Part shown: piece by piece, positions 41,490-48,500 of the stretch
How positions within the stretch are numbered: the stretch's first letter is position 1
Layout of the letters: the number at the start of each line of letters is the position of its first letter
Assembly: GCA_910574345.1 (NCBI GenBank)
Contig: CAJSZV010000007.1
Coordinates: 177,061 to 241,060, forward strand
Length of the DNA: 64,000 nucleotides
Direction of reading: 5' to 3'
Origin: Clostridiaceae bacterium
Lineage (GTDB): Bacteria; Bacillota; Clostridia; Lachnospirales; Lachnospiraceae
Notes under the pieces: generated by a model
What the model was told of the DNA's origin: nothing
Database searches by the model: none
Seen by the model: only the letters and a program-made list of their open reading frames with translations
Program-made: the position numbers and the translations under genes

Positions 41490-41849
41490 CTAAATATCAC
41501 GTCTGTCAAAGACCGTCTCCCATCGTTCTCTCGCAATTGGCTTCATTTTCAACGCCCACATAATCTGCCGGACGGTAACAGTAGGGTAGAGACCATCTTT
41601 ACATTCTCCAGATCGTTCGTCAAAGTATTTCTTGAATCCAGGATGTAAATATAAATCATCCGTAAGCCAGGGGTCAACCTCACTCCACCAGGTACTCTTT
41701 GTTTCAGAATCATATCGCTGCTGAATAACAGCCAATCCTTTATCATTTATTTGAAAGAGGGTGCAACTGTTATAAACCGGATGTTCACAAATATAAAGTT
41801 TGCCATACATAGAAAGATAAATAGTCGGCTTTTTGTAATGATATCTCAT
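41490..41849 (-). CDS. Conserved hypothetical phage protein
   Basis: 119 residues. MRYHYKKPTIYLSMYGKLYI, WWSEVDPWLTDDLYLHPGFK, ARERWETVFDRRDI. No recognised domain; beta-rich N-terminus and helical end. AGGAGG SD. Preceded by a terminator. Confidence 0.7.
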   Translation of the reverse strand: MRYHYKKPTIYLSMYGKLYICEHPVYNSCTLFQINDKGLAVIQQRYDSETKSTWWSEVDPWLTDDLYLHPGFKKYFDERSGECKDGLYPTVTVRQIMWALKMKPIARERWETVFDRRDI

Positions 41850-41860
41850 GCCAGCCTCCT

Positions 41861-41892
41861 AAAAGCAAAAGAAAGAGCCCTCGTCAGGACTC
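41861..41892 (-). terminator. Terminator of the GAGTCC family
   Basis: Minus strand GAGTCC, TGACGA, GGGCTC, TTTCTTTTGC. Same design as those at 18,899, 39,521 and 43,177. Confidence 0.75.
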
Positions 41893-41912
41893 CCTCTTGT
41901 GTTGATAATTCT

Positions 41913-42227
41913 TTAATCGTCAAATAGTTTACATGACGTTTTGCAATGTGGATACGGACCTCCACAGGCTCTGCATCCCGCCGGCGGAATATCGCCTCCA
42001 TAACTCTTATGTACGCTTGATGTCCATTCCACTTCTTCGTCATCTTCGTACTCATACTCCATTTCATCTACTTCCCATCCGCATGATGGGCAGGCGTAAA
42101 TATCACATCCGCCGTTTGGATCTTCCCAGCGTTCCATTACAGCCCCACATTTGTTGCAAATCGCATACCCGTTATTCAGGTATTCTACCAATTCCATACC
42201 TTCGGGTCTGATAATTTTTTGGCTCAT
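41913..42227 (-). CDS. Zinc-ribbon protein
   Basis: 104 residues. Two zinc knuckles, CNKCGAVMERWEDPNGGCDI then CPSCGWEVDE, and a C-terminal CRACGGPYPHCKTSC cluster, with an acidic middle. AAGGAGG SD. Its promoter carries a palindrome across the -10, so it is probably repressed. May be a regulator or a host-protein binder; unknown. Confidence 0.72.
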   Translation of the reverse strand: MSQKIIRPEGMELVEYLNNGYAICNKCGAVMERWEDPNGGCDIYACPSCGWEVDEMEYEYEDDEEVEWTSSVHKSYGGDIPPAGCRACGGPYPHCKTSCKLFDD

Positions 42228-42255
42228 AAAGTCATTACCTCCTTGATAATCTGAA

Positions 42256-42297
42256 AGTAACGGTATTATTGTACGGTTACTCTCTGTATTAAGTCAA
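42256..42297 (-). promoter_or_regulatory. Promoter with palindromic operator
   Basis: Minus strand TTGACT (42,292-42,297), 18 bp, TACAAT (42,268-42,273). AGTAACGGTA (42,256-42,265) and TACGGTTACT (42,272-42,281) form a 10-bp inverted repeat with one mismatch over the -10 and start site, a typical repressor site. Confidence 0.7.
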
Positions 42298-42325
42298 GAG
42301 ATAAAGAGCTCTTTTGCATCTCCTT

Positions 42326-42352
42326 TCCATAATAGGGGCTGTAAAAATCACG
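42326..42352 (-). promoter_or_regulatory. Dispersed early element, copy 8
   Basis: Minus-strand CGTGATTTTTACAG then CCCCTATTATGGAAAGG, directly behind a terminator and about 30 bases before the conventional promoter at 42,256-42,297. Confidence 0.63.
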
Positions 42353-42388
42353 AAGAAAAAACGAAAAGGACATGCTTTTCACACGTCC
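42353..42388 (-). terminator. Rho-independent terminator
   Basis: Minus strand GGACGTG, TGAAAAG, CATGTCC then TTTTCGTTTTTT; one mismatch in the stem. Confidence 0.75.
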
Positions 42389-42413
42389 TCTCGTTCTGGA
42401 ACTTTCAAATTCC

Positions 42414-42803
42414 TTATTTCTTTGTGGGTCTAAAACGGTTAAATAATCCTCTGAATGTTGTTGAGGTGTATGTTCCGTTCTCCTCGAACTTAAATCCCCT
42501 GCGCATCCATACCGCATAGAACATCAACGGCAGCACCAACTCAGCCGCAGCTATACCCAGCTTGAAGTATCGGTCTTTGACCTGCTCGGCTAACTGGTTC
42601 TTCTTGAATTCATCATCGTTTTTACGATTTTCCGATTTCTCCTCAAAGTCCAGCGCCGTTTTAGTCTCATCGACCCTCAGCTTGTACAGCGTTGCCAGAT
42701 TTTCTGTCGCCGTTAAATGCTCTTTGCTCCCAAATTGCAGAGAAGATAATGCTTCGATTTCTGCTCTAATCTCCTCATCCAACAAGTTGCGAATTTCTTC
42801 CAT
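42414..42803 (-). CDS. Conserved phage protein with one hydrophobic segment
   Basis: 129 residues from ATG 42,803 (AAAGGAG SD). Helical, acidic N-terminal half (LDEEIRAEIEALSSLQFGSK; ENLATLYKLRVDETK), a hydrophobic helix (LGIAAAELVLPLMFYAVWMR), then FKFEENGTYTSTTFRGLFNR. Widespread in Firmicutes prophages; function unknown. Own unit between element copy 9 and a terminator. Confidence 0.74.
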   Translation of the reverse strand: MEEIRNLLDEEIRAEIEALSSLQFGSKEHLTATENLATLYKLRVDETKTALDFEEKSENRKNDDEFKKNQLAEQVKDRYFKLGIAAAELVLPLMFYAVWMRRGFKFEENGTYTSTTFRGLFNRFRPTKK

Positions 42804-42834
42804 TTTGTTTCTCCTTTCATCGGTTTTATCAGTT

Positions 42835-42862
42835 TCCATAAAAGGAACTGTTATTTCTGCGA
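42835..42862 (-). promoter_or_regulatory. Dispersed early element, copy 9
   Basis: Minus-strand CGCAGAAATAACAG then TTCCTTTTATGGAAAC; overlaps the last codons of the upstream gene, about 30 bases before the 129-residue gene start. Confidence 0.63.
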
Positions 42863-43069
42863 AATATAACTTTTGAGGTTGACTTTAAGAATTATATACT
42901 TCTTGGATGCTACGGCATCTACATCCTTGGACAGTTCCAGAAACATAAATGGTCCATCCGGGTCAGAGGTATCGATCCGTAAAGTGCCAAAATCCAAAGG
43001 TTTGGTTACCATTCTGGTTATAATCGAGCCAACCACGATACCGATTGCAAAGATGATTATAAGTTCCAT
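42851..43069 (-). CDS. Small membrane protein
   Basis: 72 residues. N-terminal membrane helix MELIIIFAIGIVVGSIITRM, then FGTLRIDTSDPDGPFMFLEL and KKYIILKVNLKSYISQK, a beta-rich cytoplasmic part. AAAGGAG SD. Common in related phages, function unknown. Confidence 0.72.
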   Translation of the reverse strand: MELIIIFAIGIVVGSIITRMVTKPLDFGTLRIDTSDPDGPFMFLELSKDVDAVASKKYIILKVNLKSYISQK

Positions 43070-43176
43070 AGAGTTCTCCTTTCAAAATGTTTTTCAGAAT
43101 CTTCCACCCGGGAATTTTTCAGATATCAAAATACCACGTTTTTCCGTCACCTGCGTACTGGATTTCTAAGCTAGGA

Positions 43177-43204
43177 TAAAAAGAAAGAGCCCTTGTTAGG
43201 ACTC
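43177..43204 (-). terminator. Terminator of the GAGTCC family
   Basis: Minus strand GAGTCC, TAACAA, GGGCTC, TTTCTTTTTATC. Overlaps the stop of the gene at 43,196. Confidence 0.75.
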
Positions 43205-43399
43205 CTTCCTGCTTTTATGTCGTGATACGAGTTTTATGATACCGTAAACAGTGACAAAACAGATTGTACTTCCAATAGCACCAATAACGTAACCTTTGTG
43301 CAATCCAGATCTAACTCCTTCTCCCCAGTATGCACATAAAGTTTCACGATGGTCCACTAAAAGCTCATTTAGTTCTTCTCGTCTCTTTTCATTTAACAT
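43196..43399 (-). CDS. Small membrane protein
   Basis: 67 residues from ATG 43,399 (AAAGGAG SD). Helical MLNEKRREELNELLVDHRET, then a hydrophobic GYVIGAIGSTICFVTVYGII and a basic tail. Own unit between element copy 10 and a terminator. Function unknown. Confidence 0.7.
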   Translation of the reverse strand: MLNEKRREELNELLVDHRETLCAYWGEGVRSGLHKGYVIGAIGSTICFVTVYGIIKLVSRHKSRKES

Positions 43400-43416
43400 A
43401 AAATCACGTCTCCTTT

Positions 43417-43442
43417 CATAAAAGGAGCTGCTATTTCTGCGA
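43417..43442 (-). promoter_or_regulatory. Dispersed early element, copy 10
   Basis: Minus-strand CGCAGAAATAGCAG then CTCCTTTTATGAAAGGAG. Here the last part also forms CTCCTTT/AAAGGAG, which could mask the SD. It overlaps the final codons of the upstream gene. Confidence 0.62.
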
Positions 43443-43640
43443 ACCCTCACCTTCATAGATGATTTTCTTTCTCAAATCAGACCACGAAATATAACGTTTC
43501 TTCCTACAGACTGGACAGAAGAACTTAATTACCTTGCCACCGATGTCTTCCAAATCCTGACTGTCCGCTTCCAACCGGCTTTGACAATTCGGGCAGTTGA
43601 ACCGATAGACCTTCTTTACTGCAATGTCTACGATCTTCAT
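43431..43640 (-). CDS. Small zinc-ribbon protein
   Basis: 69 residues from ATG 43,640 (AAGGAG ten bases upstream). Two knuckles, FNCPNCQSRLEAD and FFCPVCRKKRYISW: a classic four-Cys ribbon. Overlaps nothing but abuts the upstream stop. Probably nucleic-acid or protein binding; function unknown. Confidence 0.72.
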   Translation of the reverse strand: MKIVDIAVKKVYRFNCPNCQSRLEADSQDLEDIGGKVIKFFCPVCRKKRYISWSDLRKKIIYEGEGSQK

Positions 43641-43641
43641 A

Positions 43642-44061
43642 TCAACCACGCTCCTTGTTTAGCAGCCAGAAGAATCGTCTGTACAAGTCGTAATAGACAT
43701 CCTTGCAGCATGGAATATCTAATCTAGCTTTCAAACAGTCATAAGAGATGCCATTCGTAACAGCCTGCAAAATATAAGTTCCAAGCACTGCGTCAGTTTC
43801 TTCAGCCACCAGTTTCACCAAATCCATTCTGTCGGAGTAAAATATCCTCGCCTCTGCACATTTCGCTGTCGGATCGCCAAGATGCTGCCGATTTGAAAAC
43901 AAAACTAAATCGGTTGGTCTCTTAGCCAACCCGTCCAAGGCTAAGTATGCTTTCTTCCAGATAGGGTACTGGAGACAAAAATGCTTCAGCTCGTAATAAC
44001 GGTGTTTTTCAATCCAATATGGATTCTTCTCAGACAGCTCCGGCCGTATCGTTGTTCCCAT
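43642..44061 (-). CDS. Conserved hypothetical phage protein (possible regulator)
   Basis: 139 residues from ATG 44,061 (AAAGGAG SD). NPYWIEKHRYYELKHFCLQY, YPIWKKAYLALDGLAKRP, and DIPCCKDVYYDLYRRFFWLL. Helical; the spacing resembles small phage transcription regulators (ArpU/RinA-like), but I cannot prove a DNA-binding helix. ATGA overlap with the upstream gene shows coupling. Confidence 0.7.
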   Translation of the reverse strand: MGTTIRPELSEKNPYWIEKHRYYELKHFCLQYPIWKKAYLALDGLAKRPTDLVLFSNRQHLGDPTAKCAEARIFYSDRMDLVKLVAEETDAVLGTYILQAVTNGISYDCLKARLDIPCCKDVYYDLYRRFFWLLNKERG

Positions 44062-44312
44062 CAGCGCTTCTCTCCTTTCCACAAATAGCCCGTTTCTTCA
44101 TAGAGGAGCTTCGGAGAAATATAGAAATTGATACGTCCGTACCTCGAATTCATCTCCTCAATGTTGGTTACAAGTTTGCCGTTTCGAGTGGCCTTTCCAA
44201 TTGGAAGCCATCCAGATATGATTCCGGCTCTTACCCAGGATGCATCCTTACCGTACACTCTGGCTGCGACGACCACCGGCACCGAACCCGACTCAAATAT
44301 AATTTCTGCCAT
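44061..44312 (-). CDS. Excisionase-like / winged-helix DNA-binding protein
   Basis: 83 residues. VPVVVAARVYGKDASWVRAG, IISGWLPIGKATRNGK resembles the MerR-type helix-turn-helix and wing of phage excisionases. GAAAGGAGG SD. Close to the integrase, which supports a role in excision or early regulation. Confidence 0.65.
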   Translation of the reverse strand: MAEIIFESGSVPVVVAARVYGKDASWVRAGIISGWLPIGKATRNGKLVTNIEEMNSRYGRINFYISPKLLYEETGYLWKGEKR

Positions 44313-44337
44313 TGGCTCTCGCCTCCTTTCAACGGCT

Positions 44338-44362
44338 ATTCTAGGATAAGAACTGCTTTTAG
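44338..44362 (-). promoter_or_regulatory. Degenerate copy of the dispersed early element
   Basis: Minus-strand ACTAAAAGCAG then TTCTTATCCTAGAAT; keeps CAGTTC and the spacing to the SD but lacks the CGC start and TTATGG end. Confidence 0.35.
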
Positions 44363-44388
44363 TAAAAACAACCTCGGTGGTTTAGTGA

Positions 44389-44703
44389 CTACAAGGGAAT
44401 CTGCACTTTCTGAGAAATCCACCGAATCATAGTCATCTCACAGGGATAATCCTCGTATCCGATCGTCTCGCAAGTAATAAGTCCCTCAATCACGCCTCGG
44501 ATAATTTCTGCCTCATACTGCTTGTACGGAAAAATATCATCTGGAAGCTCTCTATGTAAATGTCCACATTTGATACAGCGTAATCTCCGGACCTTAATCC
44601 AGTTTGTACTTCTCCTTTTTGTCCGTACAACTCTCGGAACGCTGTCGTAGTATTTCAACGCTCCGCCGCAATCAGGACAGGTTGATTCGTCATGAGTAAT
44701 CAT
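44389..44703 (-). CDS. DUF6431-like zinc-ribbon regulator
   Basis: 104 residues from ATG 44,703, with GGAGGTGA before it; a second ATG six bases upstream is too close to the SD. STCPDCGGALKYYDSV and LRCIKCGHLHRELPDDIFPY form a zinc ribbon like the transposase-type N-terminal domain, followed by helix-turn-helix-like VIEGLITCETIGYEDYPCEM. DUF6431-type genes often lie beside integrases. First gene leftward from the integrase control region, so it may regulate lysogeny. Confidence 0.72.
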   Translation of the reverse strand: MITHDESTCPDCGGALKYYDSVPRVVRTKRRSTNWIKVRRLRCIKCGHLHRELPDDIFPYKQYEAEIIRGVIEGLITCETIGYEDYPCEMTMIRWISQKVQIPL

Positions 44704-44731
44704 ATACATCACCTCCAGAGTGAAAAAATAA

Positions 44732-44772
44732 GTGTAGGAGTAGTTGACAATTCCTACACTATGATATATGAT
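44732..44772 (+). promoter_or_regulatory. Integrase promoter with GTGTAGGA inverted repeat
   Basis: TTGACA (44,744-44,749), 17 bp, TATGAT (44,767-44,772). GTGTAGGA (44,732-44,739) and TCCTACAC (44,752-44,759) flank the -35 as an inverted repeat. Related GTGTAGGAAT sequences recur after the integrase gene. Confidence 0.75.
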
Positions 44773-44829
44773 TACTAATGGCAAATCAACAGAAACTCAG
44801 AGATTTGTCAAGAAAGGAGTGAGCGCACC

Positions 44830-46068
44830 ATGCTGATGCAATGTCCAGAATGCCAACTGCAAGTAAGTGATAAGGCAACCTACTGCCCTCATTGTGGCTA
44901 TCCAATGCAGCCGGACCTAAAACCAAGAAAACCTCGCAAATCCAATAAGCGAAGAAGATTGCCAAACGGATTCGGACAGATAAGCGAAATCAAAGGAAGA
45001 AATCTTCGGAATCCGTTTCGTGCTATGGTTACAGTTGGAAAGACTCCGACTGGACGACCTATTTGTAAGCCGCTCAAACCGGAGTCGTACTTTCCCACTT
45101 ATAATGATGCCTATGCTGCTTTGGTAGAATATAACAAGAATCCATATGATTTAGAGCCAGCCATAACAGCAAGAGAACTTTATGAAAAATGGACAGAAGA
45201 ATATTTCAAGACTCTGAAGAACGATGCGAGCGCAAGAGCCGTTACCTCTGCTTGGGCATATTGTTCGTCGGTTTATGATATGCGGGTAATGGATATCCGG
45301 GCACGCCATGTAAAAGGCTGCATGGAAGAAGGCGTAGCTGTAGTCAGGGGAAAAGAGCAGCGGCCAAGTGCATCCATGAAAAATAAAATTAAATCCTTGT
45401 TCAACCTCATGCTGGATTACGCTTTGGAATACGAGATTGTTGATCGCAACTACTCCAGAAGTTTCAATCTGACAGAAGAAACCATCAAAGAAATCCAGAC
45501 CGTTAAAAAGGAACACATCCCGTTTACGGATGAAGAAATTGCATTGCTTTGGGAACATGTGGACGATAAACGGTATGTTGACGCAATCTTGATTCAATGC
45601 TATTCTGGATGGAGACCGCAGGAACTTGGATTGATACGGTTGGAAGATGTTGATTTGGAGAATTGGACTTTCAAAGGCGGTATGAAAACAGATGCCGGTA
45701 CCGATAGAGTTGTTCCGATTCATTCAAGGATACAATCACTGGTTCTCCGAAAATATAAGGAGGCAGAAACTCTTGGGAGCGAATACCTTTTCAACTGCAC
45801 TGATCCAGACAGCAACCGGAAAAATATAAAGTTCACATACAACCGGTATCAAAAGGGATTTACAAGAATCCGTGATGAACTGAAGTTGAATCCGGACCAT
45901 AGGCCACATGACGGACGAAAACATTTCGTGAGCATGGCAAAAAAATATGGCGTCGATGAATACGCCATCAAATATATGGTCGGACATAAGATTTCTGACA
46001 TCACTGAAAAAGTGTATACAGCAAGAGAGTTTGACTGGCTGCGAGAGGAAATAGAAAAAATAAAATAG
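44830..46068 (+). CDS. int: Tyrosine integrase with N-terminal zinc ribbon
   Basis: 412 residues. N-terminal zinc ribbon (MQCPECQLQV..YCPHCGYPM), AP2-like arm-binding region (about 45-115), core-binding domain, then catalytic residues: Arg in YSGWRPQELGLI, Lys in GMKTDAGTDRVVPI, HxxR as PHDGRKHF, HK in VGHKIS, Tyr in EKVYTAR. AAAGGAG SD. The only phage gene on the plus strand. It integrates and excises the phage at an att site that is probably just downstream. Confidence 0.93.
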   Translation: MLMQCPECQLQVSDKATYCPHCGYPMQPDLKPRKPRKSNKRRRLPNGFGQISEIKGRNLRNPFRAMVTVGKTPTGRPICKPLKPESYFPTYNDAYAALVEYNKNPYDLEPAITARELYEKWTEEYFKTLKNDASARAVTSAWAYCSSVYDMRVMDIRARHVKGCMEEGVAVVRGKEQRPSASMKNKIKSLFNLMLDYALEYEIVDRNYSRSFNLTEETIKEIQTVKKEHIPFTDEEIALLWEHVDDKRYVDAILIQCYSGWRPQELGLIRLEDVDLENWTFKGGMKTDAGTDRVVPIHSRIQSLVLRKYKEAETLGSEYLFNCTDPDSNRKNIKFTYNRYQKGFTRIRDELKLNPDHRPHDGRKHFVSMAKKYGVDEYAIKYMVGHKISDITEKVYTAREFDWLREEIEKIK

Positions 46069-46078
46069 AATGTCTTTT

Positions 46079-46113
46079 GTGTAGGAATATTGGTATAGGA
46101 GTGGTGCAGGAAT
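46079..46113 (+). repeat. Three direct repeats, candidate integrase arm sites
   Basis: GTGTAGGAAT (46,079), GTATAGGAGT (46,093) and GTGCAGGAAT (46,104), spaced 14 and 11 bp. The same word occurs twice, inverted, in the integrase promoter. Confidence 0.6.
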
Positions 46114-46215
46114 AATATACGATTTACATACATTTCCCTGCTTTTTACCACTTCTAACCGCTTTTAAAAGTATTGATTTTACTGGGTTTTTCGCAAATAG
46201 CCAGCTTAGGAAGTT
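46114..46215. other. Probable right attachment site region (attR)
   Basis: Between the arm-like repeats and the point where the host ATPase frame becomes open (stop TAG at 46,207, frame open from 46,210). No gene. The core cannot be defined without the left end of the prophage. Confidence 0.55.
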
Positions 46216-46848
46216 TCTATAATAAAATATGCCGAAAAAAAAGATAAATCCTGTATCAAGGAATGCTTTGAATCCATCCCTAAACAGTTAAGCAAAGAAA
46301 ATAAAAAATTTCAATATTCTGTGGTAAAAAAGGGATCTTCTGCAGCCAGGTATGCAGGCAGTCTTAAGTGGATTGAAGACGCCGGAATCATCTCCCGATG
46401 CTACAATCTCTCTATCACGGAATTGCCCCTGGAAGGGAATGCCGAAGGCGACGTGTTCAAAGTATATATGAGGGACTGCGGGCTCTTTGTCAGTATGCTG
46501 GAGGATGGTACTCAGTACGATATTCTTCAGGGAAGTCTCTATGGATATAAAGGCGCTATCTTTGAAAATCTTGTTGCAGATATTTTTTCAAAAATGGGAC
46601 GCAGATTATATTACTTTCACAAGGATTCCGGGTTGGAAGTTGACTTTATTATCCGCTATAAGGGAGAATGCACCCTTGTAGAAGTAAAAGCGTCCACAGG
46701 AAATACCAAAAGTACAAAAACCATTCTGAATCACCCTGAAAAGTATCATGTTTCCAGTGCCATTAAACTGGGAGATTATCATGTGGGAAAGTTCGGACAG
46801 ATACTTACCCTTCCCCTGTACATGGCATTTTTGCTGACCGAGTTTTAA
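46210..46848 (+). pseudogene. 3' part of a DUF4143-type ATPase gene, cut by the prophage
   Basis: Open frame of 212 residues with no start at its head: IKECFESIPKQLSKENKKFQ, SLKWIEDAGIISRCYNLSI, PLEGNAEGDVFKVYMRDCGL, then SGLEVDFIIRYKGECTLVEV (nuclease-like fold) to the stop. This is the C-terminal DUF4143 half of AAA_14 ATPases. The Walker A half is missing and should lie at the far left end of the prophage. A GTG at 46,321 is in frame but has no SD. Confidence 0.82.
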
Positions 46849-46880
46849 AAAGCTTCTTCTCCCCCTACGTCCGCGCCGGA

Positions 46881-46908
46881 GCTGCGGCTGCCATGGCAGC
46901 CGCGGCTT
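46881..46908. terminator. Bidirectional terminator-like palindrome
   Basis: GCGGCTGCCATGGCAGCCGC (46,884-46,903) is a perfect 20-bp palindrome between two converging genes (ATPase remnant and LysR regulator). Confidence 0.65.
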
Positions 46909-46909
46909 T

Positions 46910-47794
46910 CTACATTACCAGCATCTCAAGAAGCTTTCTCCCCGCCGGCGATATGGGACTTTTCTGATGGGTGACGATACACATCTGCCGCCGGGGCATG
47001 TCATGATCAAACTCTAAGCAGAACAGTTCACCGCTCTCAAGCTTCTCTTTTGCAAAATCCTCCACCACGCAGCCGATTCCCATATTCCTTACGGCAAACT
47101 GCACGATCATATCGCTGGTGGCCAGCTCAAATTCCGGCGCCAGCTCCACTCCCCGTTCCCTCAAGTATCCATCGGTAAATGACCGGGTGCTGGTGCTGCC
47201 CTCCAGGACGATGCAGGGAAGCTCCTTTAATGCCTGGTATCCCAGACATTTACCCTTAAGATATGCAAACTTCTCCCCTGCCACGAACACATCGCGGACG
47301 GTCCTGACCGGAATCAGCTTTGCATTGTCAGGAACCTGGGCCGGGGTGGTAACCACACCGAAATCAATCCTTCCCTCTTCAAGCGAGCTTATGGTCTCCG
47401 GGGTGGGGGCATTGGACACAATGACCTTAACTCCCGGATATGTCTCATGAAACCGTTCCAGAAAGGGCAGAAGGTAAAACTGAAGCGTCATATCGCTGGC
47501 TCCGATGCGCACATCCCCTGTGTCTAAGTCCTGCATTCTCTTAAGGGTCCGTTCCCCGTCCAGGATCATCTCCAGGCCCTTCTCCACATAGCCGTATAGA
47601 AGCTCTCCCTCCTTCGTAGGGTGAACGCCCTTGGATGTGCGCACAAAAAGCCGGCAGCTTAGGGCAGTCTCCAGCTGCTTTACGGCCTGACTCACGGCAG
47701 GCTGGGAGATACACAGCTGCTCCGCCGCCATGGTGATGCTCCCAAGCCTTGCCACCTCATAGAATACACGGTAATACTCTAAACTGATGTCCAT
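46910..47794 (-). CDS. LysR-family transcriptional regulator
   Basis: 294 residues, normal family length. N-terminal winged HTH (GSITMAAEQLCISQPAVSQA, VKQLETALSCRLFVRT), C-terminal periplasmic-binding-type effector domain from about 90. The effector is unknown. No divergent partner gene next to its start; the upstream neighbour is the PIN gene in the same direction. Confidence 0.93.
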   Translation of the reverse strand: MDISLEYYRVFYEVARLGSITMAAEQLCISQPAVSQAVKQLETALSCRLFVRTSKGVHPTKEGELLYGYVEKGLEMILDGERTLKRMQDLDTGDVRIGASDMTLQFYLLPFLERFHETYPGVKVIVSNAPTPETISSLEEGRIDFGVVTTPAQVPDNAKLIPVRTVRDVFVAGEKFAYLKGKCLGYQALKELPCIVLEGSTSTRSFTDGYLRERGVELAPEFELATSDMIVQFAVRNMGIGCVVEDFAKEKLESGELFCLEFDHDMPRRQMCIVTHQKSPISPAGRKLLEMLVM

Positions 47795-47813
47795 TCACCT
47801 GTCCGCCGTTTCA

Positions 47814-48212
47814 TTAATATCGGTCCAAAAACTCTGTAATTGTAAGAATCTCTGGAGCTTCAACATCTAAAACAAGGAAGTCTTTATCTCCACTTACAAA
47901 TACATCAACATTCTCCAGTATCGCTGTTGCCAAAATTGGCGAATCCTTCATGTCACGCATCTCTGGGAATCCATTTAAGTCCAACATTTTGGGGGTATAC
48001 ACAAGTTCAAAGGGTAATTCCAGGAAAAACATATCAATAAATTTTCTCTTGGCAGGAAATTTCCTGCTGGCAACCAGGCGTAATTCTTCAATGACATAAT
48101 CACACACAACAATCTCATGATTTTCTGTCAATCGCTTTGCAAATTCTCTTGTCTGCCTGGAAGGAAAGAAGATCATAGAGACAAAAATATTGGTATCAAG
48201 CATTACTCTCAA
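47814..48212 (-). CDS. PIN-domain toxin
   Basis: 132 residues from TTG 48,212, which has AGGGGG seven bases upstream; ATG 48,203 is the alternative. MLDTNIFVSM with the first Asp, VIEEL with the Glu, and SPILATAILENVDVFVSGDKD with the acidic pair form a PIN ribonuclease site. Downstream partner of an AbrB-type antitoxin whose stop overlaps the start region. Confidence 0.86.
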   Translation of the reverse strand: MRVMLDTNIFVSMIFFPSRQTREFAKRLTENHEIVVCDYVIEELRLVASRKFPAKRKFIDMFFLELPFELVYTPKMLDLNGFPEMRDMKDSPILATAILENVDVFVSGDKDFLVLDVEAPEILTITEFLDRY

Positions 48213-48213
48213 A

Positions 48214-48471
48214 TCAATACCCCCTTACTTCCTTCCTGATCTCTTTCATATATTCCTGCATTTCTTCCTCAGAGTGAAACCCTGCTTTTTCGGCTTCTCC
48301 CTCAAATGCCTTCTCTGCTCTTTTGAAAGCCTGCGTTGCGGAATTTTCAAAATAAAATCTTCCATTTTCCTCCAAAATTATTATTTTATCTCCGGCCTTC
48401 AAATTCATTTTATTTCTTACAGATATAGGAATGGTTATCTGACCTTTACTAGAAACTTTTGTTATTTCCAT
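48214..48471 (-). CDS. AbrB/MazE-type antitoxin
   Basis: 85 residues from ATG 48,471 (AAAGGAAGG SD). MEITKVSSKGQITIPISVRN is the swapped-hairpin DNA-binding domain, followed by KMNLKAGDKIIILEENGRFY and a helical C-terminus that would bind the toxin. Forms an operon with the PIN gene. Confidence 0.88.
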   Translation of the reverse strand: MEITKVSSKGQITIPISVRNKMNLKAGDKIIILEENGRFYFENSATQAFKRAEKAFEGEAEKAGFHSEEEMQEYMKEIRKEVRGY

Positions 48472-48500
48472 TCTCAGCCTTCCTTTCAAAATTCGATTTC

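Larger units (their letters stand above)
1..46210. mobile_element. Integrated temperate siphophage, left end outside the window
   Basis: A continuous run of phage genes, all on the minus strand except the integrase at the right end. Order from right to left: integration, early membrane and regulatory genes, replication, RNA polymerase, packaging, head, tail. Terminase, portal, HK97-type capsid, tape measure and tyrosine integrase are all recognisable. The right boundary is placed where the reading frame of an interrupted host ATPase gene resumes (about 46,210), 140 bp past the integrase stop. The left boundary and remaining tail and lysis genes lie beyond base 1. Apart from one frameshifted helicase the genes look intact, so the element could be functional. 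Confidence 0.93.
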
